Positions 45,050-54,739 of a stretch of 64,000 bases of DNA are shown here, one piece after another. The notes beneath the pieces are model-generated. The model was given only the letters and a program-made list of their open reading frames with translations. It made no database searches and was not told where the DNA came from. Numbering within the stretch: the stretch's first letter is position 1; every line of letters begins with the position of its first letter. The translations under genes and the position numbers were made by a program. Source of the DNA: Cystobacter fuscus (GTDB lineage Bacteria; Myxococcota; Myxococcia; Myxococcales; Myxococcaceae); NCBI RefSeq assembly GCF_002305875.1, contig NZ_CP022098.1:1302001-1366000 (forward strand), written 5' to 3'.

Positions 45050-47325
45050 GTGACGTCTTGAAGCGGACGTGGCTGGGGTTGAAGGTGGCGACCGTGTTCT
45101 CGGGCGCCGCCGCGTTGATCGCCGAGACGTTGTGGATCCGCTCGCTGTCGCTCATGGTGGGCTCCACCGTGGAGGCGGCCTCGACCATCTTCGCGGCCTT
45201 CATGGTGGGGCTGGCGCTCGGCGCTTGGCTCGCCGGGCGCAAGGCGGATGTCCTGGCGGATCCCCTGCGTGCCTATGCCTGGGTGGAGGTGGCCATCGCG
45301 TTCACCGCGGGCGCGGCGGGCCTGCTGCTGTTCCTGGGCCGTGACACGCTCATCCTCGGTGGAGACCATCAGGGCGCCGCGCGGGTGGCCCTCGTCTTCT
45401 TCTTCGTGCTCGCGCTGGTGTTGCTGCCCACGCTGCTCATGGGCGCCACCTTCCCACTCATGGTCGCGGCGTCCCGGCGCGTGGGGCTCGAGGTGCGGGG
45501 GGTGAACATCCTCTACGCGCTCAACACGCTGGGCGCCTCGCTGGGCACCCTCCTCTGTGGCTTCGTGCTGCTTCCCCTGCTGGGCGTGCGCACCTCGGTG
45601 GCGCTGGGGGCCCTGTTCAACCTGCTCGCGGCCGTGGTCTGTCTGCCGGCGTTGCTCTCGCGCGGCGCGCCCGCGCCAGCACCCGATGCCGGGTCCTCCG
45701 CGTCCGCCGGGTCCGAGTCCGAGTCCGACTCCGAGCGCTTCTCCCTGTCCCAGGGCCTGTTGTTGACGGTGTCCGCCACGAGCGGCCTGATCACCCTGGG
45801 CGCGGAGGTCGCCTGGACGCGGCTGTCGAGCTACTTCCTGGGCAACCGCGCCCATGCCTTTGGCATCTTCATGGCGTGCGTGCTCCTGTCGCTCTCCGGG
45901 GGCTCGTGGCTCGCCGAGCGGTTGATGCGCCGCTTCGGCCGCCGGCTGCCGGAGCTGCTCGGTGGGGTGCTGGTCGTCTCGGCGGCGCTCCTGGTGGGGT
46001 GCTCGGCCATGACGGAGTGGTGGATCCAACACCAGGCCGAGGTCGAGGGCACGCTGCCCGCGAGCAACGGGGTGTTCTTCCTCGCGCGCATCCTCCAGAC
46101 GCTGGTGCTGGTGGCGCCGATGATGCTGGCCATGGGCTGTTTGTTCCCCCTGAGCCTCACGGCCTCGCGCCTCACCCAGCGGCGCTCGGGGCTCGCGGCC
46201 GGCCTGTTCTATCTGGTGAATACCGTGGGCTCGGTGGCGGGCTCGCTGCTCGCCGGGTTCTGGTTGCTGCCCACGGTGGGCGTCTACCGGGGAATCGGCT
46301 ACCTGGTGGCCCTGGCCTGCCTGGTGGCCGCGGGAATCTTCCTGGCCGCCGTGCGCGAGCGTCCGTGGAAGCTGGCGGGGTTCGCGGGGGTGACGGGGGT
46401 GCTCGCCCTCGTGCCACTGGCGTTGCCCGAGGAGCTCATCACCCACGAGCCCCACACCCAGATGGTGTACCGGGACGAGGATCGCTACGGCGTGTTCCAG
46501 GTGAATGCCCTGCCCAATGGCATGCTCAGCGTCACCAACAACCACACCCGGCTCATCCACTACCTGGGGGCGGCGAGCACCTCGTACGTGCAGCAGATGC
46601 AGGGCCACCTGGGGATGTTCTTCCACCCCGAGGCGAAGACCGCGGTGGTGCTCGGCAGTGGCTACGGCATCACGGCGGGCGCGCTCGGCTTGTATCCCCA
46701 ACTGGAGCGGGTGGACGCGGTGGAGATCCTCCCGGCGCTCGTGGACGTGGCCGACCTGTTCGTGCCCTACAACTTCGCCTACCACCGCAATCCCCGCGTG
46801 CGCGTGGTGATCGACGATGGCAGGCACTACCTCACCCGGTTGGAGGACCGGTTCGACATCGTGTCCATCAACGTGTCGGATCCCCGCCTGCCGGGAGGCT
46901 CGAGCCTCTTCCACGCGGACTTCTATGACGTCGTCAAGCAGCACCTCAACGAGGGGGGCGTCGTGCTGCAGCACGCCTTTGGCACCGAGCGCCGCCTGGT
47001 GCTCAGCACCCTGGGGCGCTCATTCAAGTACGTGCTCCTGTTCCCCTCGTACCAGAATGGCTTCAACGTGGTCGCCTCGGACAGGCCGCTCGTGGCCGAC
47101 CCGGCGAGGATCGACGCGCTGGCGGCCACTCCCGGCGTTCGCGAGGCGCTGCGCGGCATCGGGGTCATCGCGCCCCCGGCGGTGGGAAGCCTCTTCTCCC
47201 AGGGACTCTCGCCCCAGGACCTTCCCAGCCTGTTCGACGATCCGCGGGTCGCCACGGATGACCTGCCGTTGCTGGAGTACTCGTCGCGCGGAGGTGCCGC
47301 CGGGCTGTTCTTCAGCAACGAGTGA
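45046..47325 (+). CDS. Membrane-anchored spermidine-synthase-like protein (second of two)
   Basis: 759 aa. N-terminal half with about 12-14 membrane helices, interrupted by a Ser/Asp/Glu-rich loop (about 205-225). C-terminal synthase-type fold: VVLGSGYGITAGALGLY, DAVEILPALVDVADLF, VVIDDGRHYLTRLEDRFDIV and NVSDPRLPG with the acidic DP retained, then FFHADFYDVVKQHLNEGG-type ending. Starts at GTG 45046, overlapping the preceding stop, so the two proteins are made in linked amounts and may form a heteromer. Unlike its partner it keeps the catalytic acidic region. Confidence 0.72.
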   Translation: MSDVLKRTWLGLKVATVFSGAAALIAETLWIRSLSLMVGSTVEAASTIFAAFMVGLALGAWLAGRKADVLADPLRAYAWVEVAIAFTAGAAGLLLFLGRDTLILGGDHQGAARVALVFFFVLALVLLPTLLMGATFPLMVAASRRVGLEVRGVNILYALNTLGASLGTLLCGFVLLPLLGVRTSVALGALFNLLAAVVCLPALLSRGAPAPAPDAGSSASAGSESESDSERFSLSQGLLLTVSATSGLITLGAEVAWTRLSSYFLGNRAHAFGIFMACVLLSLSGGSWLAERLMRRFGRRLPELLGGVLVVSAALLVGCSAMTEWWIQHQAEVEGTLPASNGVFFLARILQTLVLVAPMMLAMGCLFPLSLTASRLTQRRSGLAAGLFYLVNTVGSVAGSLLAGFWLLPTVGVYRGIGYLVALACLVAAGIFLAAVRERPWKLAGFAGVTGVLALVPLALPEELITHEPHTQMVYRDEDRYGVFQVNALPNGMLSVTNNHTRLIHYLGAASTSYVQQMQGHLGMFFHPEAKTAVVLGSGYGITAGALGLYPQLERVDAVEILPALVDVADLFVPYNFAYHRNPRVRVVIDDGRHYLTRLEDRFDIVSINVSDPRLPGGSSLFHADFYDVVKQHLNEGGVVLQHAFGTERRLVLSTLGRSFKYVLLFPSYQNGFNVVASDRPLVADPARIDALAATPGVREALRGIGVIAPPAVGSLFSQGLSPQDLPSLFDDPRVATDDLPLLEYSSRGGAAGLFFSNE

Positions 47326-47349
47326 TGCCAGGGGCGAAGCCGGGGCGCG

Positions 47350-48207
47350 TCACACCGAGCCCTGGGCGCCCGAGCCCTCTCCGGCGCGAGGGCGCAGCCG
47401 GCGGATGGCCCGCAGCAGCATGTAGCCGTCGAGCGGATTGGCCACGTACCCCTTGGCGCCGATGCGGTGGGCCCGCGCGAGGTCCTCGTCGTCCGAGGAG
47501 CCGGAGAGCAGCAGCGTGCCGCCGATGCGCGCCTCTCCCGCGAGCAGTCCCTCCATGGCCTGGACGGGGGCGAACACCAGGTCCGAGGCCGTCGTGTGCA
47601 GCGTCTCCAGCGGGGAGATGACCCGGGTGCGGATGCCCTCGCGGGCGAGCGAGCGGGAGATGAGGGTCGCCGTGACGGGCGGCCATGCATAGAGGAGGAC
47701 GGGCGCGTCGGGTCCCCGCTCCGGGGTGGGCCGGCTCACGGGGGGCTCGGCCTGCTCCTGGAAGCGGTAGAGCGCGAAGAGCGCCCGGGCGATGGCCGGG
47801 TCCGACGCGACGTATGGCTCGACACGGGGCTTGCCCGAGACGGCCCGCACGGCGTCCAGGGCCTCCAGGGAGGCGGGAGCGGGCAGGGCGATGTGCAGCA
47901 CCTCGCGCTCACCCTGGTCGAGCCGCAGGGGGATGGCCCGGTACTTCCGGGCGACGCGCTTGGACACCAGCCGGGTGAGCTTCGGGTGGAGCGGCTCCCG
48001 GTCCAGGTCGATGGCGGGGAAGCCCGCCTGCTGGGCGAGCGCGCGCAACACCTCCGCCTCGCTGCACAGGCCCTCGCGCACCAGCGCCCTGCCGAGCGGC
48101 ACCCCCATCTCGTGGTGGTGCACCAGACCGAGACGAAGTCGAGCACGATCGAGCAGTCCCAGCTCCATCAGGATCTCGCCGAGCATGCGCTTGGAATCGG
48201 CTTGCAT
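47350..48207 (-). CDS. MshEN c-di-GMP-binding domain with degenerate receiver
   Basis: 285 aa, cytosolic. Residues about 8-62 carry two copies of the MshEN signature (MLGEILMELGLLDRARLRLGL and PLGRALVREGLCSEAEVLRAL; consensus LGxxLVxxGxxxxxxLxxAL), a known c-di-GMP-binding motif of type II secretion/pilus ATPases. The C-terminal third resembles a response-regulator receiver (GAKGYVANPLDGYMLLRAI at its end) but the phosphoacceptor Asp is not visible, so it is a pseudo-receiver. No ATPase domain follows, so it may be a stand-alone c-di-GMP adaptor. Convergent with the synthase pair. Confidence 0.7.
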   Translation of the reverse strand: MQADSKRMLGEILMELGLLDRARLRLGLVHHHEMGVPLGRALVREGLCSEAEVLRALAQQAGFPAIDLDREPLHPKLTRLVSKRVARKYRAIPLRLDQGEREVLHIALPAPASLEALDAVRAVSGKPRVEPYVASDPAIARALFALYRFQEQAEPPVSRPTPERGPDAPVLLYAWPPVTATLISRSLAREGIRTRVISPLETLHTTASDLVFAPVQAMEGLLAGEARIGGTLLLSGSSDDEDLARAHRIGAKGYVANPLDGYMLLRAIRRLRPRAGEGSGAQGSV

Positions 48208-48294
48208 GGAACGAATGTCACCACCGCGCGGGGGCCTCGCGATGGATGACAGGTTCAGCCGCCGCTCCTCTGCCCGCCAGGAGCCCGGGCCGGG

Positions 48295-49083
48295 TCAGCC
48301 GCGCAGCAGCCAGCGCAGCAGCGCGTCCGGCTCGTCCACGTGGACGAAGTGCCCCGCGTTGGGGAGCGTCTCCACCGGACAGCCCAGGGCCTCCATCCGG
48401 GCGGCGTCGAGATCCGAGACGTAGGCGGCCCGGCCCCCACGGATGCAGCGCACCGGCAGTTCCGGGCGCGACAGGACCTCCCAGAACTGCTCGTGGTTCA
48501 CCCGCGCGTGGAACTCGCCGAGCGCTTCCCGATCGAAGCGCCAGCGCACTCCTCCCTCCGGCGCGGGCTCCAGGTTCATGAGGAGCCAGTCCGAGAGCGG
48601 GCCCGACAAGCCCCGTCCCGTCAGCTCCTCGCGCATTGCCTTGCGATCCGCGGCCTGGGCGGGCGACGCCCGCAGCTTCTCCAGCACCTTGGCGCTCTCG
48701 GACAGGCCCGGGGGAATGGGGCCCGGGGTGATGTCCAGCAGCGTGACGCTCGCCACGTCCCCGGGCGTGGCCAGGCTCGCGGCCAGCGACACGCGGCCCC
48801 CGATGGAGTGCCCCACGAAATCCAGGGGCCCCTCGAACCCCGCCGCGCGTGCCGTCTCCACCACGTCCATGGCCACACGGGACAGCGAGGCCCCGGGCGG
48901 CAGCGGGGGCGAGGTGCCATGGCCCGTCAGGTCCGGCAGCAGGAAGCGGCGACTCGGGTCCGCCGCGCTCCAGGCCGCCGCCAACGAACGCAGGTTGCGC
49001 CCCGTGCCAAGAAAGCCATGCAGCAGCACCGTCGGCCGCTGTCCTTCACCCAACTGGAAGTTCGCGAGGATCACCTCCATCAC
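48295..49083 (-). CDS. Alpha/beta-hydrolase, YbfF/BioH-like esterase
   Basis: 262 aa, cytosolic. Oxyanion-side LLHGFLGTGRNLRSLA, nucleophile GHSIGGRVSL (Ser about 94), acid in the central part, and catalytic His in NAGHFVHVDEPDALLRWL at the C-terminus. Typical of small acyl-CoA/ester hydrolases; substrate unknown. Lies 87 nt downstream of the MshEN gene start on the same strand but reads independently. Confidence 0.8.
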   Translation of the reverse strand: MMEVILANFQLGEGQRPTVLLHGFLGTGRNLRSLAAAWSAADPSRRFLLPDLTGHGTSPPLPPGASLSRVAMDVVETARAAGFEGPLDFVGHSIGGRVSLAASLATPGDVASVTLLDITPGPIPPGLSESAKVLEKLRASPAQAADRKAMREELTGRGLSGPLSDWLLMNLEPAPEGGVRWRFDREALGEFHARVNHEQFWEVLSRPELPVRCIRGGRAAYVSDLDAARMEALGCPVETLPNAGHFVHVDEPDALLRWLLRG

Positions 49084-49187
49084 CTAGCGCCCAGGGCTCC
49101 CCTCGGCAAGCGGGCAGGCGAGCCCTCGTTCCATGTCCGGAATAGAAGGGACTGGTCGCCCTTCGAGGCCATGAACAATTTCACCAC

Positions 49188-49766
49188 ATGATGCCCAAGC
49201 GACTGGACGGTGTGGGGTTCGGGGGACGGGGAGCGCGGTGGGTGGTGGGAGCGGCGGTGGCGATGGCGCTGTTCGCGGGAACGGCCCAGGCCCGGGCCGT
49301 GGGGGGCGTGCGCCTGCCGGACGCCATCTCGCTCCAAGGCAAGAAACTGCTGTTGGATCACATCGAGCTCAAGAAGCTGCTCTTCTTCGAGCTCTACGTC
49401 TGGGGGCTGTACCTGGAGCAGACGCCGGGCTCCACCCGGGAGGCCATCTCGTTCCAGGGACCCAAGCAGCTACAGCTGCACTTCAAGCGCAGCATCCCGC
49501 GGGACGAGCTGGCGAACGCCTTCCGGGGCTTCCTGTCCCACAGCGCCGTGATGCACTCGGCGGACATGAAGCGGCAGTCGGAGCAGTTGCTGCAGTCGCT
49601 GCGCGCCGTGGACTCGGGGGACTCGCTCCTCATCACCTATCTGCCGGAGAAGGGGCTGGTGGTGTCGGGCGAGGGCTCCCAGGGCGCGATGATTCCGGGC
49701 AAGGCCTTCGCCGACGCGCTCTTCGACGCCTGGCTCCAGGAGAACCCCATCTACGACCGCGACTGA
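49188..49766 (+). CDS. Chalcone isomerase-family secreted protein
   Basis: 192 aa. N-terminal signal/anchor (VVGAAVAMALFAGTAQARA), then the chalcone-isomerase-like fold: LQGKKLLLDHIELKKLLFFELYVWGLYLE, RSIPRDELANAFRGFL, and GAMIPGKAFADALFDAWLQENP at the end. Bacterial members bind fatty acids or flavonoid-like ligands; enzymatic activity is doubtful. Monocistronic. Confidence 0.78.
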   Translation: MMPKRLDGVGFGGRGARWVVGAAVAMALFAGTAQARAVGGVRLPDAISLQGKKLLLDHIELKKLLFFELYVWGLYLEQTPGSTREAISFQGPKQLQLHFKRSIPRDELANAFRGFLSHSAVMHSADMKRQSEQLLQSLRAVDSGDSLLITYLPEKGLVVSGEGSQGAMIPGKAFADALFDAWLQENPIYDRD

Positions 49767-49881
49767 GTCCACGCGGAGGGATGGGTGATGGGCGCCGGGT
49801 AGGAAGATCCAAGAGGGGATTGGGGGTCAACCAGACAAGTTGATTCCATCCATCTGTTTTCAGAAGTAGTGTCCCCGGGGA

Positions 49882-50283
49882 ATGGACGACCTCGACACGC
49901 TGAAGCGCAACCTGGGGGCGGCCCTCCTGGCGGCCCGGGAGAAGGCGGGACTGACCCAGGCGGATGTGTCCTCTCAAGTAGGAATCGCCACGGCGATCTA
50001 TGGCCGGATCGAACGCGGGCAGATGCTGCCCAGCGTGCCCACGCTGCACCGGTTGTGCTCGACGCTGCATCTATCGGCGAGCGAACTGCTGGGGCTGGGC
50101 GCCGGCTGGCCGGAGCAGGAGGCCGGCATGAGGGCGCAGGACGCGGACATGTCCGCGGAACTGCTCCACCTCGCCACGCTCCTGCGCCAGTTGTCTCCGA
50201 GCGAGCTGCGGTGCCTGGCGGCGCTCGCCTCGGACATCTGGCGCACGCGAGGCCCGGGCAAGCGCTCACCGCCAGGGGATTGA
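49882..50283 (+). CDS. XRE-family helix-turn-helix regulator
   Basis: 133 aa. Cro/CI-type [51 protein letters not shown] (about 10-57), followed by a helical C-terminal half without a known ligand domain. 62 nt upstream of the peptide deformylase gene on the same strand. Likely a small DNA-binding regulator of its own operon or a nearby gene. Confidence 0.8.
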   Translation: MDDLDTLKRNLGAALLAAREKAGLTQADVSSQVGIATAIYGRIERGQMLPSVPTLHRLCSTLHLSASELLGLGAGWPEQEAGMRAQDADMSAELLHLATLLRQLSPSELRCLAALASDIWRTRGPGKRSPPGD

Positions 50284-50345
50284 AGCGGACTCCTCCGCGG
50301 ATTCCCCACGCCCGGGCGCCACGCTTGCGCGTATCGTCTCCGGCC

Positions 50346-50939
50346 ATGGTTCTGAAAATCGTCCAGGCCGGAGAACCGGTCCTGCGCCAGCGTGCGCGCG
50401 ACCTCACCCTCGAGGAGATGACGAGCCCCGCCACGCGGCAGCTCATCTCCCTCATGCGCGACACCATGCGGGACGCGCCGGGGGTGGGACTCGCGGCCCC
50501 TCAGGTCGGGGTCGACGTGCGGCTGGTGGTCATCGAGGATCGGGCGGAGTACATGGCGGGCCTGCCCGCCGCGGAGCTGGCCGCGCGTGAGCGCGAGCCG
50601 GTGGATTTTCACGTCCTCATCAACCCGCGGCTCATCGTGGAAGACGCGACGCCGGCCGAGTTCCAGGAGGGGTGCCTGAGCGTCTCGGGCTTCCTCGCCC
50701 TGGTGCGTCGCGCGCGCGGCGTGCGGGTGGAGGCCTTCGACGAAGAGGGCCGGCCCTTCTCCCGCTCCGCTCGTGGCTGGTACGCCCGCATCCTCCAGCA
50801 CGAGGTGGATCACCTCGACGGCACGCTGTACATCGACCGGATGGAGTCGCGCAGCTTCAGCACCCTGGACAACCACCGGCGGCACTGGGCCTCGCGTCAG
50901 GTGGCGGACATCCGCCAGGCTCTGGGTCTGACGCCCTGA
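50346..50939 (+). CDS. def: Peptide deformylase
   Basis: 197 aa. Removes the N-formyl group from nascent proteins. All three motifs are intact: [10 protein letters not shown] (motif 1), EGCLSVSG (motif 2, Cys metal ligand) and QHEVDHLDG (motif 3, HExxH). Length and a Pro/Ala-rich insertion ([18 protein letters not shown]) fit the longer type-1B/3 forms. ATG 50346; the open frame reaches back through the XRE gene but only this start gives the conserved N-terminus. Confidence 0.92.
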   Translation: MVLKIVQAGEPVLRQRARDLTLEEMTSPATRQLISLMRDTMRDAPGVGLAAPQVGVDVRLVVIEDRAEYMAGLPAAELAAREREPVDFHVLINPRLIVEDATPAEFQEGCLSVSGFLALVRRARGVRVEAFDEEGRPFSRSARGWYARILQHEVDHLDGTLYIDRMESRSFSTLDNHRRHWASRQVADIRQALGLTP

Positions 50940-51084
50940 AGGCGCGCTTCGGCAAGAGGTGAGCTCGCGCCTCCGTGACCCACTCCACAATCGGGCGCGA
51001 AAAGTTCACAGGTTGGGTTGTCCAGACTCACTTGAAGGCCAATTTTTTCCTCATTGACGACTTTCCCCTCTGGAGGGGTGTGCG

Positions 51085-52440
51085 ATGAGGTCTCCAATCA
51101 AGTGGATGGTGTGTCTCTTGCTGTGTGGGGTGGGCCCGGCGATGGCGAGCGAGGCCCTGCCGCCCGGGCCTGAGGAGGTGTCCTCCACGGACGCGCCCCC
51201 GGACTTCGAGAGCCTCGCGGAGAGCTTCAGCGCGGGCCGGTTGGTGGATGTCTCACGGCGGGTGGTGGATGAGGGAATCGCCGAGTACAGCTACACCGTG
51301 CGGGTGGGCCCTGGTGCCTACGACGTCATCACCGTCCACCGCGTGGTGACGGAGCTGCTTCCGAACATCCCCCGGGGTGGCCAGAAGCCCGTCTTCCTGG
51401 TGCATGGAGACCTGTGGGGCTTCCGGGGTGCTTTCCTGCCGACCCTGGCGAGCTCCGCGGTGCCGCGCGGGAAGTCCTTCGCCATCTATCTGGCGCGCCA
51501 GGGGATGGATGTGTGGGGGATCGATCTGCGCTGGGTGCATGTCCCCGTGACCACCGCCGACTTCTCCTTCATGCAGAACTGGAACCTGGAGACGCACGTC
51601 CTGGACGTGCGCGCCGGATTGGTCCTGGCGAGCCAGGTGCGCTCGCTGGGCCTCTCGAGTGTGGAGCCCATGCCGTTGCTGGGCTGGAGTCGGGGCGCCG
51701 CCATTGGGTACGCCCTGCTCAACGCGGAGGCGAAGTCGCCGGCGAAGGAGCGCCAGGTGAGCGCCTTCGTCCCCGTGGACATGGCCTTCGTGCTCGACGA
51801 GAAGGCCACGAGCCAGCGCGAGGCCGCGTGCCTGGGGTACAGCATCTTCTCCCCGCTCCAACAGTCGGGCCTCTATGTGGAGAGCAGTGGCCAGTTCCTC
51901 TTGAAGCTGGTCTCCCTGGCCAGGTCCAGGCCCACGGAGCCCTCGGACGACGTGGATGGGTTCACCAATTGGGAGGCCGCGCTGCTGGCGGGCTCCGCCA
52001 CCTCCTCGTTGCAACCCACCCCCGTCTTCGCCTGGTACCACTTCACCGGCGGCACCTTCTCGGGCCGGCTGCCCACGGGCCTCACCTGGACGAACCAGTC
52101 CTTCCTGCTCGACATGATGGAGCAGGCCTCGCCCTTCCAGAGTATCGGCGAGCAGGTGGAGACGCTGGCGCTGTGGTGCGGCACGTCGACCCAGCCCTAC
52201 ACCGACCGGCTGGATAAGGTGAAGGTGCCGGTGTTGTACGTGGGCGCCGCCGGGGGCGTGGGCCGCGAAGGCTTCGCGACCCTGTCGCTGCTCGGCAGCA
52301 AGGACGTCACCACCTTCATCGTGCAGCGCCTGACGGACAGCGAGCGCGCGGGGGACTTCGGCCACGCGGACCTGTTCCTCGCCTCCGACGCGGACAGGCT
52401 GGTGTGGCCGCGCATCGTGAGCTGGCTCGCGTGTCACTGA
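51085..52440 (+). CDS. Secreted alpha/beta-hydrolase
   Basis: 451 aa. Signal peptide cleaved near PAMASEAL. Alpha/beta-hydrolase fold with VFLVHGDLWGFRGAF, nucleophile LLGWSRGAAIGYAL (GxSxG), and a C-terminal GHADLFLASDA region that may hold the His. Larger than common esterases, with extra loops; substrate unknown. CTGGAGGGG precedes the ATG. Separate transcription unit. Confidence 0.75.
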   Translation: MRSPIKWMVCLLLCGVGPAMASEALPPGPEEVSSTDAPPDFESLAESFSAGRLVDVSRRVVDEGIAEYSYTVRVGPGAYDVITVHRVVTELLPNIPRGGQKPVFLVHGDLWGFRGAFLPTLASSAVPRGKSFAIYLARQGMDVWGIDLRWVHVPVTTADFSFMQNWNLETHVLDVRAGLVLASQVRSLGLSSVEPMPLLGWSRGAAIGYALLNAEAKSPAKERQVSAFVPVDMAFVLDEKATSQREAACLGYSIFSPLQQSGLYVESSGQFLLKLVSLARSRPTEPSDDVDGFTNWEAALLAGSATSSLQPTPVFAWYHFTGGTFSGRLPTGLTWTNQSFLLDMMEQASPFQSIGEQVETLALWCGTSTQPYTDRLDKVKVPVLYVGAAGGVGREGFATLSLLGSKDVTTFIVQRLTDSERAGDFGHADLFLASDADRLVWPRIVSWLACH

Positions 52441-52458
52441 GAAGGAGGGGGGCGTCCC

Positions 52459-53712
52459 TCACAGGGAGGCCGAGGCCCGTCCCAGGCCCTCGGCCACGGA
52501 GGTGAAGGCGTCCCGGGTGCGCACGCGCTCCTCGCCGAAGCGCTGGGTGTAGAGCCGGCGCACCGAGGGAATCTGCGAGGAGCCTCCCGTGAGGAACACC
52601 GCGTCCACTTCGCCCGCCCCCTCGCAGCGCGCGAGCAGTCCCTCGGTCACCTCGCTCAGCTCGCGCAAGAGCGGCTCGCACGCCGTCTCGAAGTCCGCGC
52701 GGGTGATGCGCTCGTGCAGCTGGATGCGCGCCTCCTCGAAGTCCAGCGTGGTCTCCTCCTCGGAGGACAGCCGCACCTTGGCCGCCTCGATGGCGCGGAA
52801 GAGCCGGTAGCCCAGGTTGTCCATGACGAGATCGTAGAGGGCCGCGGCCTCGGCGGGCTTGTCGCTGGACTCCTGCATCAGCTCCAGCAGCTCCTGGGTG
52901 GACTTCTCGCGGATGAAGGACATCTCGTGCCAGGACAGGAGCTTGGCCATGACGTGCTGGGGCACGGGCAGCCGCTTGTCGCTGAAGCCCCGCACGCGGT
53001 AGGTGGAGCCGGCGCCAAAGCGCGGCAGGAGCGAGTGGCGCATGATCTCCGCGTCGAAGCGGTCACCGCCAATGCGCACACCGGTGGAGCCCACCACGTC
53101 CGCGCGTCGGTCCGGGTTGCCCCGGCGCGAGGGCCCCAGCCGCATGAGCGTCAGGTCCGTGGTGCCCGCGCCGAAGTCCGCCACCAGCACGAGCTCGTCG
53201 CGGGTGAGCTGCGCCTCGTAGGAGAGCGCGGCGGCGATGGGCTCGATGAGGAATTGGATCCGGGTGAAGCCGGCGCTCTCCGCGGCGCGGCGCAGGCGCT
53301 GCTCGGCGAGCGTGTCCGCGGCGGCGTCGGTGGAGAAGAGCGCGGGGCGGCCGAGCACCACGGACTCGGGGGCGGTGCCGCCGATGTGGGGGGCGGCGGC
53401 CTCGCGCACGCGGCGCAGGAGCAGCGCCACCAGGTCCTCGATGAGCCAGGTGCGTCCGCGGATCTGCGTGGCGCGGAAGGACGCGCTGTGCAGGAAGGAC
53501 TTCACGGACTGGATGAAGCGGCCCGAGGGATCCTCCAGGTAGCGGGAGATGGCGGGGGCGCCCGTGTACGCGTCGCGCTCGTCCTCGGGGAAGAAGATGA
53601 CGGAGCGGTAGAGGCGCGGGTCGCTGTAGCCGGGGGAGACGGGGAGCACCGTTCCGTCCGGGAGGGCGAGAGCCGTGTTGCTGGTTCCGAAGTCGAGTCC
53701 GCAGGCGGGCAT
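52459..53712 (-). CDS. YegD-like Hsp70-family ATPase
   Basis: 417 aa. Actin-like ATPase domain only: GLDFGTSNTALAL (phosphate 1), VADFGAGTTDLTLMR (phosphate 2), GVRIGGDRFD, and VFLTGGSSQIPSVRRLY (adenosine). It stops where the peptide-binding domain of DnaK would begin, as in E. coli YegD. Probably a chaperone-like ATPase with unknown clients. Start ATG 53712. Confidence 0.85.
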   Translation of the reverse strand: MPACGLDFGTSNTALALPDGTVLPVSPGYSDPRLYRSVIFFPEDERDAYTGAPAISRYLEDPSGRFIQSVKSFLHSASFRATQIRGRTWLIEDLVALLLRRVREAAAPHIGGTAPESVVLGRPALFSTDAAADTLAEQRLRRAAESAGFTRIQFLIEPIAAALSYEAQLTRDELVLVADFGAGTTDLTLMRLGPSRRGNPDRRADVVGSTGVRIGGDRFDAEIMRHSLLPRFGAGSTYRVRGFSDKRLPVPQHVMAKLLSWHEMSFIREKSTQELLELMQESSDKPAEAAALYDLVMDNLGYRLFRAIEAAKVRLSSEEETTLDFEEARIQLHERITRADFETACEPLLRELSEVTEGLLARCEGAGEVDAVFLTGGSSQIPSVRRLYTQRFGEERVRTRDAFTSVAEGLGRASASL

Positions 53713-53764
53713 GGGGCGCTTCCTCTACGTGCAAATGACGGAGATGGGTAGCGCCGAGTACCGC

Positions 53765-54655
53765 TCATTCCAGCAGTGCGCACAGTGCGTGCGTGCGCTT
53801 CTCGTCGTGCCAGTCCCCGAGCTGCCGTCCGGCCCGGGCGGCATGCTGGGCACGCTCCGCGCGAGCGCCCCTGAGCAACGTGCGTGCCGCGGCGCGCTGG
53901 GCCGCGGCGCCATGGAGGGCGAAGTGCTGGAGCAGGTGCAGCCGCACGTCTGAGTCATGCAACTCCCCCAGCGACTCCTGCAAGGGCTTGAGGGCCTTGA
54001 GCAGGGGCTTCACCTCGCGGCCCAGGGCGGGAACGAAGAGCTCGGCCTCGTAGCGCAGCTTCTTCACGTCCTTGCGCAGCGCATGCGCCATGGCGGGGGT
54101 CAGGTCCTTGGCGCGGTTCTCCATGAGGGCTTCCAACTGGCGCAGGCGGTGGCTCAGCTCCTGGCGCACGCGCTGCCCTCCGTACTTGCCCGGGCCCTTC
54201 AGCCGCCGCGTCTCCCGCTCGAGCGCGGGGACGGTCCGGTCCGCCCATCGCGAGAGCGCGCGCCGCAGCCGCCGTTCCTTGTCGGGCAGTGGGGACATCA
54301 GGCGCGCGTGCATCGCCTGGAAGCCGGCGCGTCTCGAGGACTCGCTCTTCTGGGCCACCTCTTCCAGCCAGGCCCCCTGGACGTGGAGATCCCGCACCTC
54401 GCCGAGCGCGTCCTGGAGCCGCTTCACCTCGCGCTCGCGCGCCTTCAGGTCTGCGAGGTCACGGAACGCCTCGAGCACCGCGCGCAGCCGGCGGGTGGCC
54501 ACCCTCAGGTCGTGCACGCGCTTCGGGGTGAGCTTCCGGGTGAGGGCGGCTTCCGCCCGGCGCGCGTCGTCCAGACGCGAGGTGAGCAGGTACCGGGCGG
54601 CCTTGGTTCGCCGGCTCTCACGGTCCAGCCCTTGGGAAGGGGAGGCAGGGGACAT
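53765..54655 (-). CDS. CHAD domain protein
   Basis: 296 aa, Arg/Lys-rich all-helical protein. Conserved CHAD histidines and basic blocks: VHDLRVATRRLRAVLEAFRDL, and HALRKDVKKLRYEAELFVPALG. CHAD domains bind polyphosphate. It sits next to the YegD-like gene on the same strand (52 nt), but linkage is not certain. Start ATG 54655. Confidence 0.85.
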   Translation of the reverse strand: MSPASPSQGLDRESRRTKAARYLLTSRLDDARRAEAALTRKLTPKRVHDLRVATRRLRAVLEAFRDLADLKAREREVKRLQDALGEVRDLHVQGAWLEEVAQKSESSRRAGFQAMHARLMSPLPDKERRLRRALSRWADRTVPALERETRRLKGPGKYGGQRVRQELSHRLRQLEALMENRAKDLTPAMAHALRKDVKKLRYEAELFVPALGREVKPLLKALKPLQESLGELHDSDVRLHLLQHFALHGAAAQRAAARTLLRGARAERAQHAARAGRQLGDWHDEKRTHALCALLE

Positions 54656-54739
54656 GGGGGCGTATCAGAAGGCCGCCCCCATCCACCGTGCAAGCCCCGC
54701 CTCATGTCTGGCGGGGCCGCTCATGGAGTAGACAACTCA

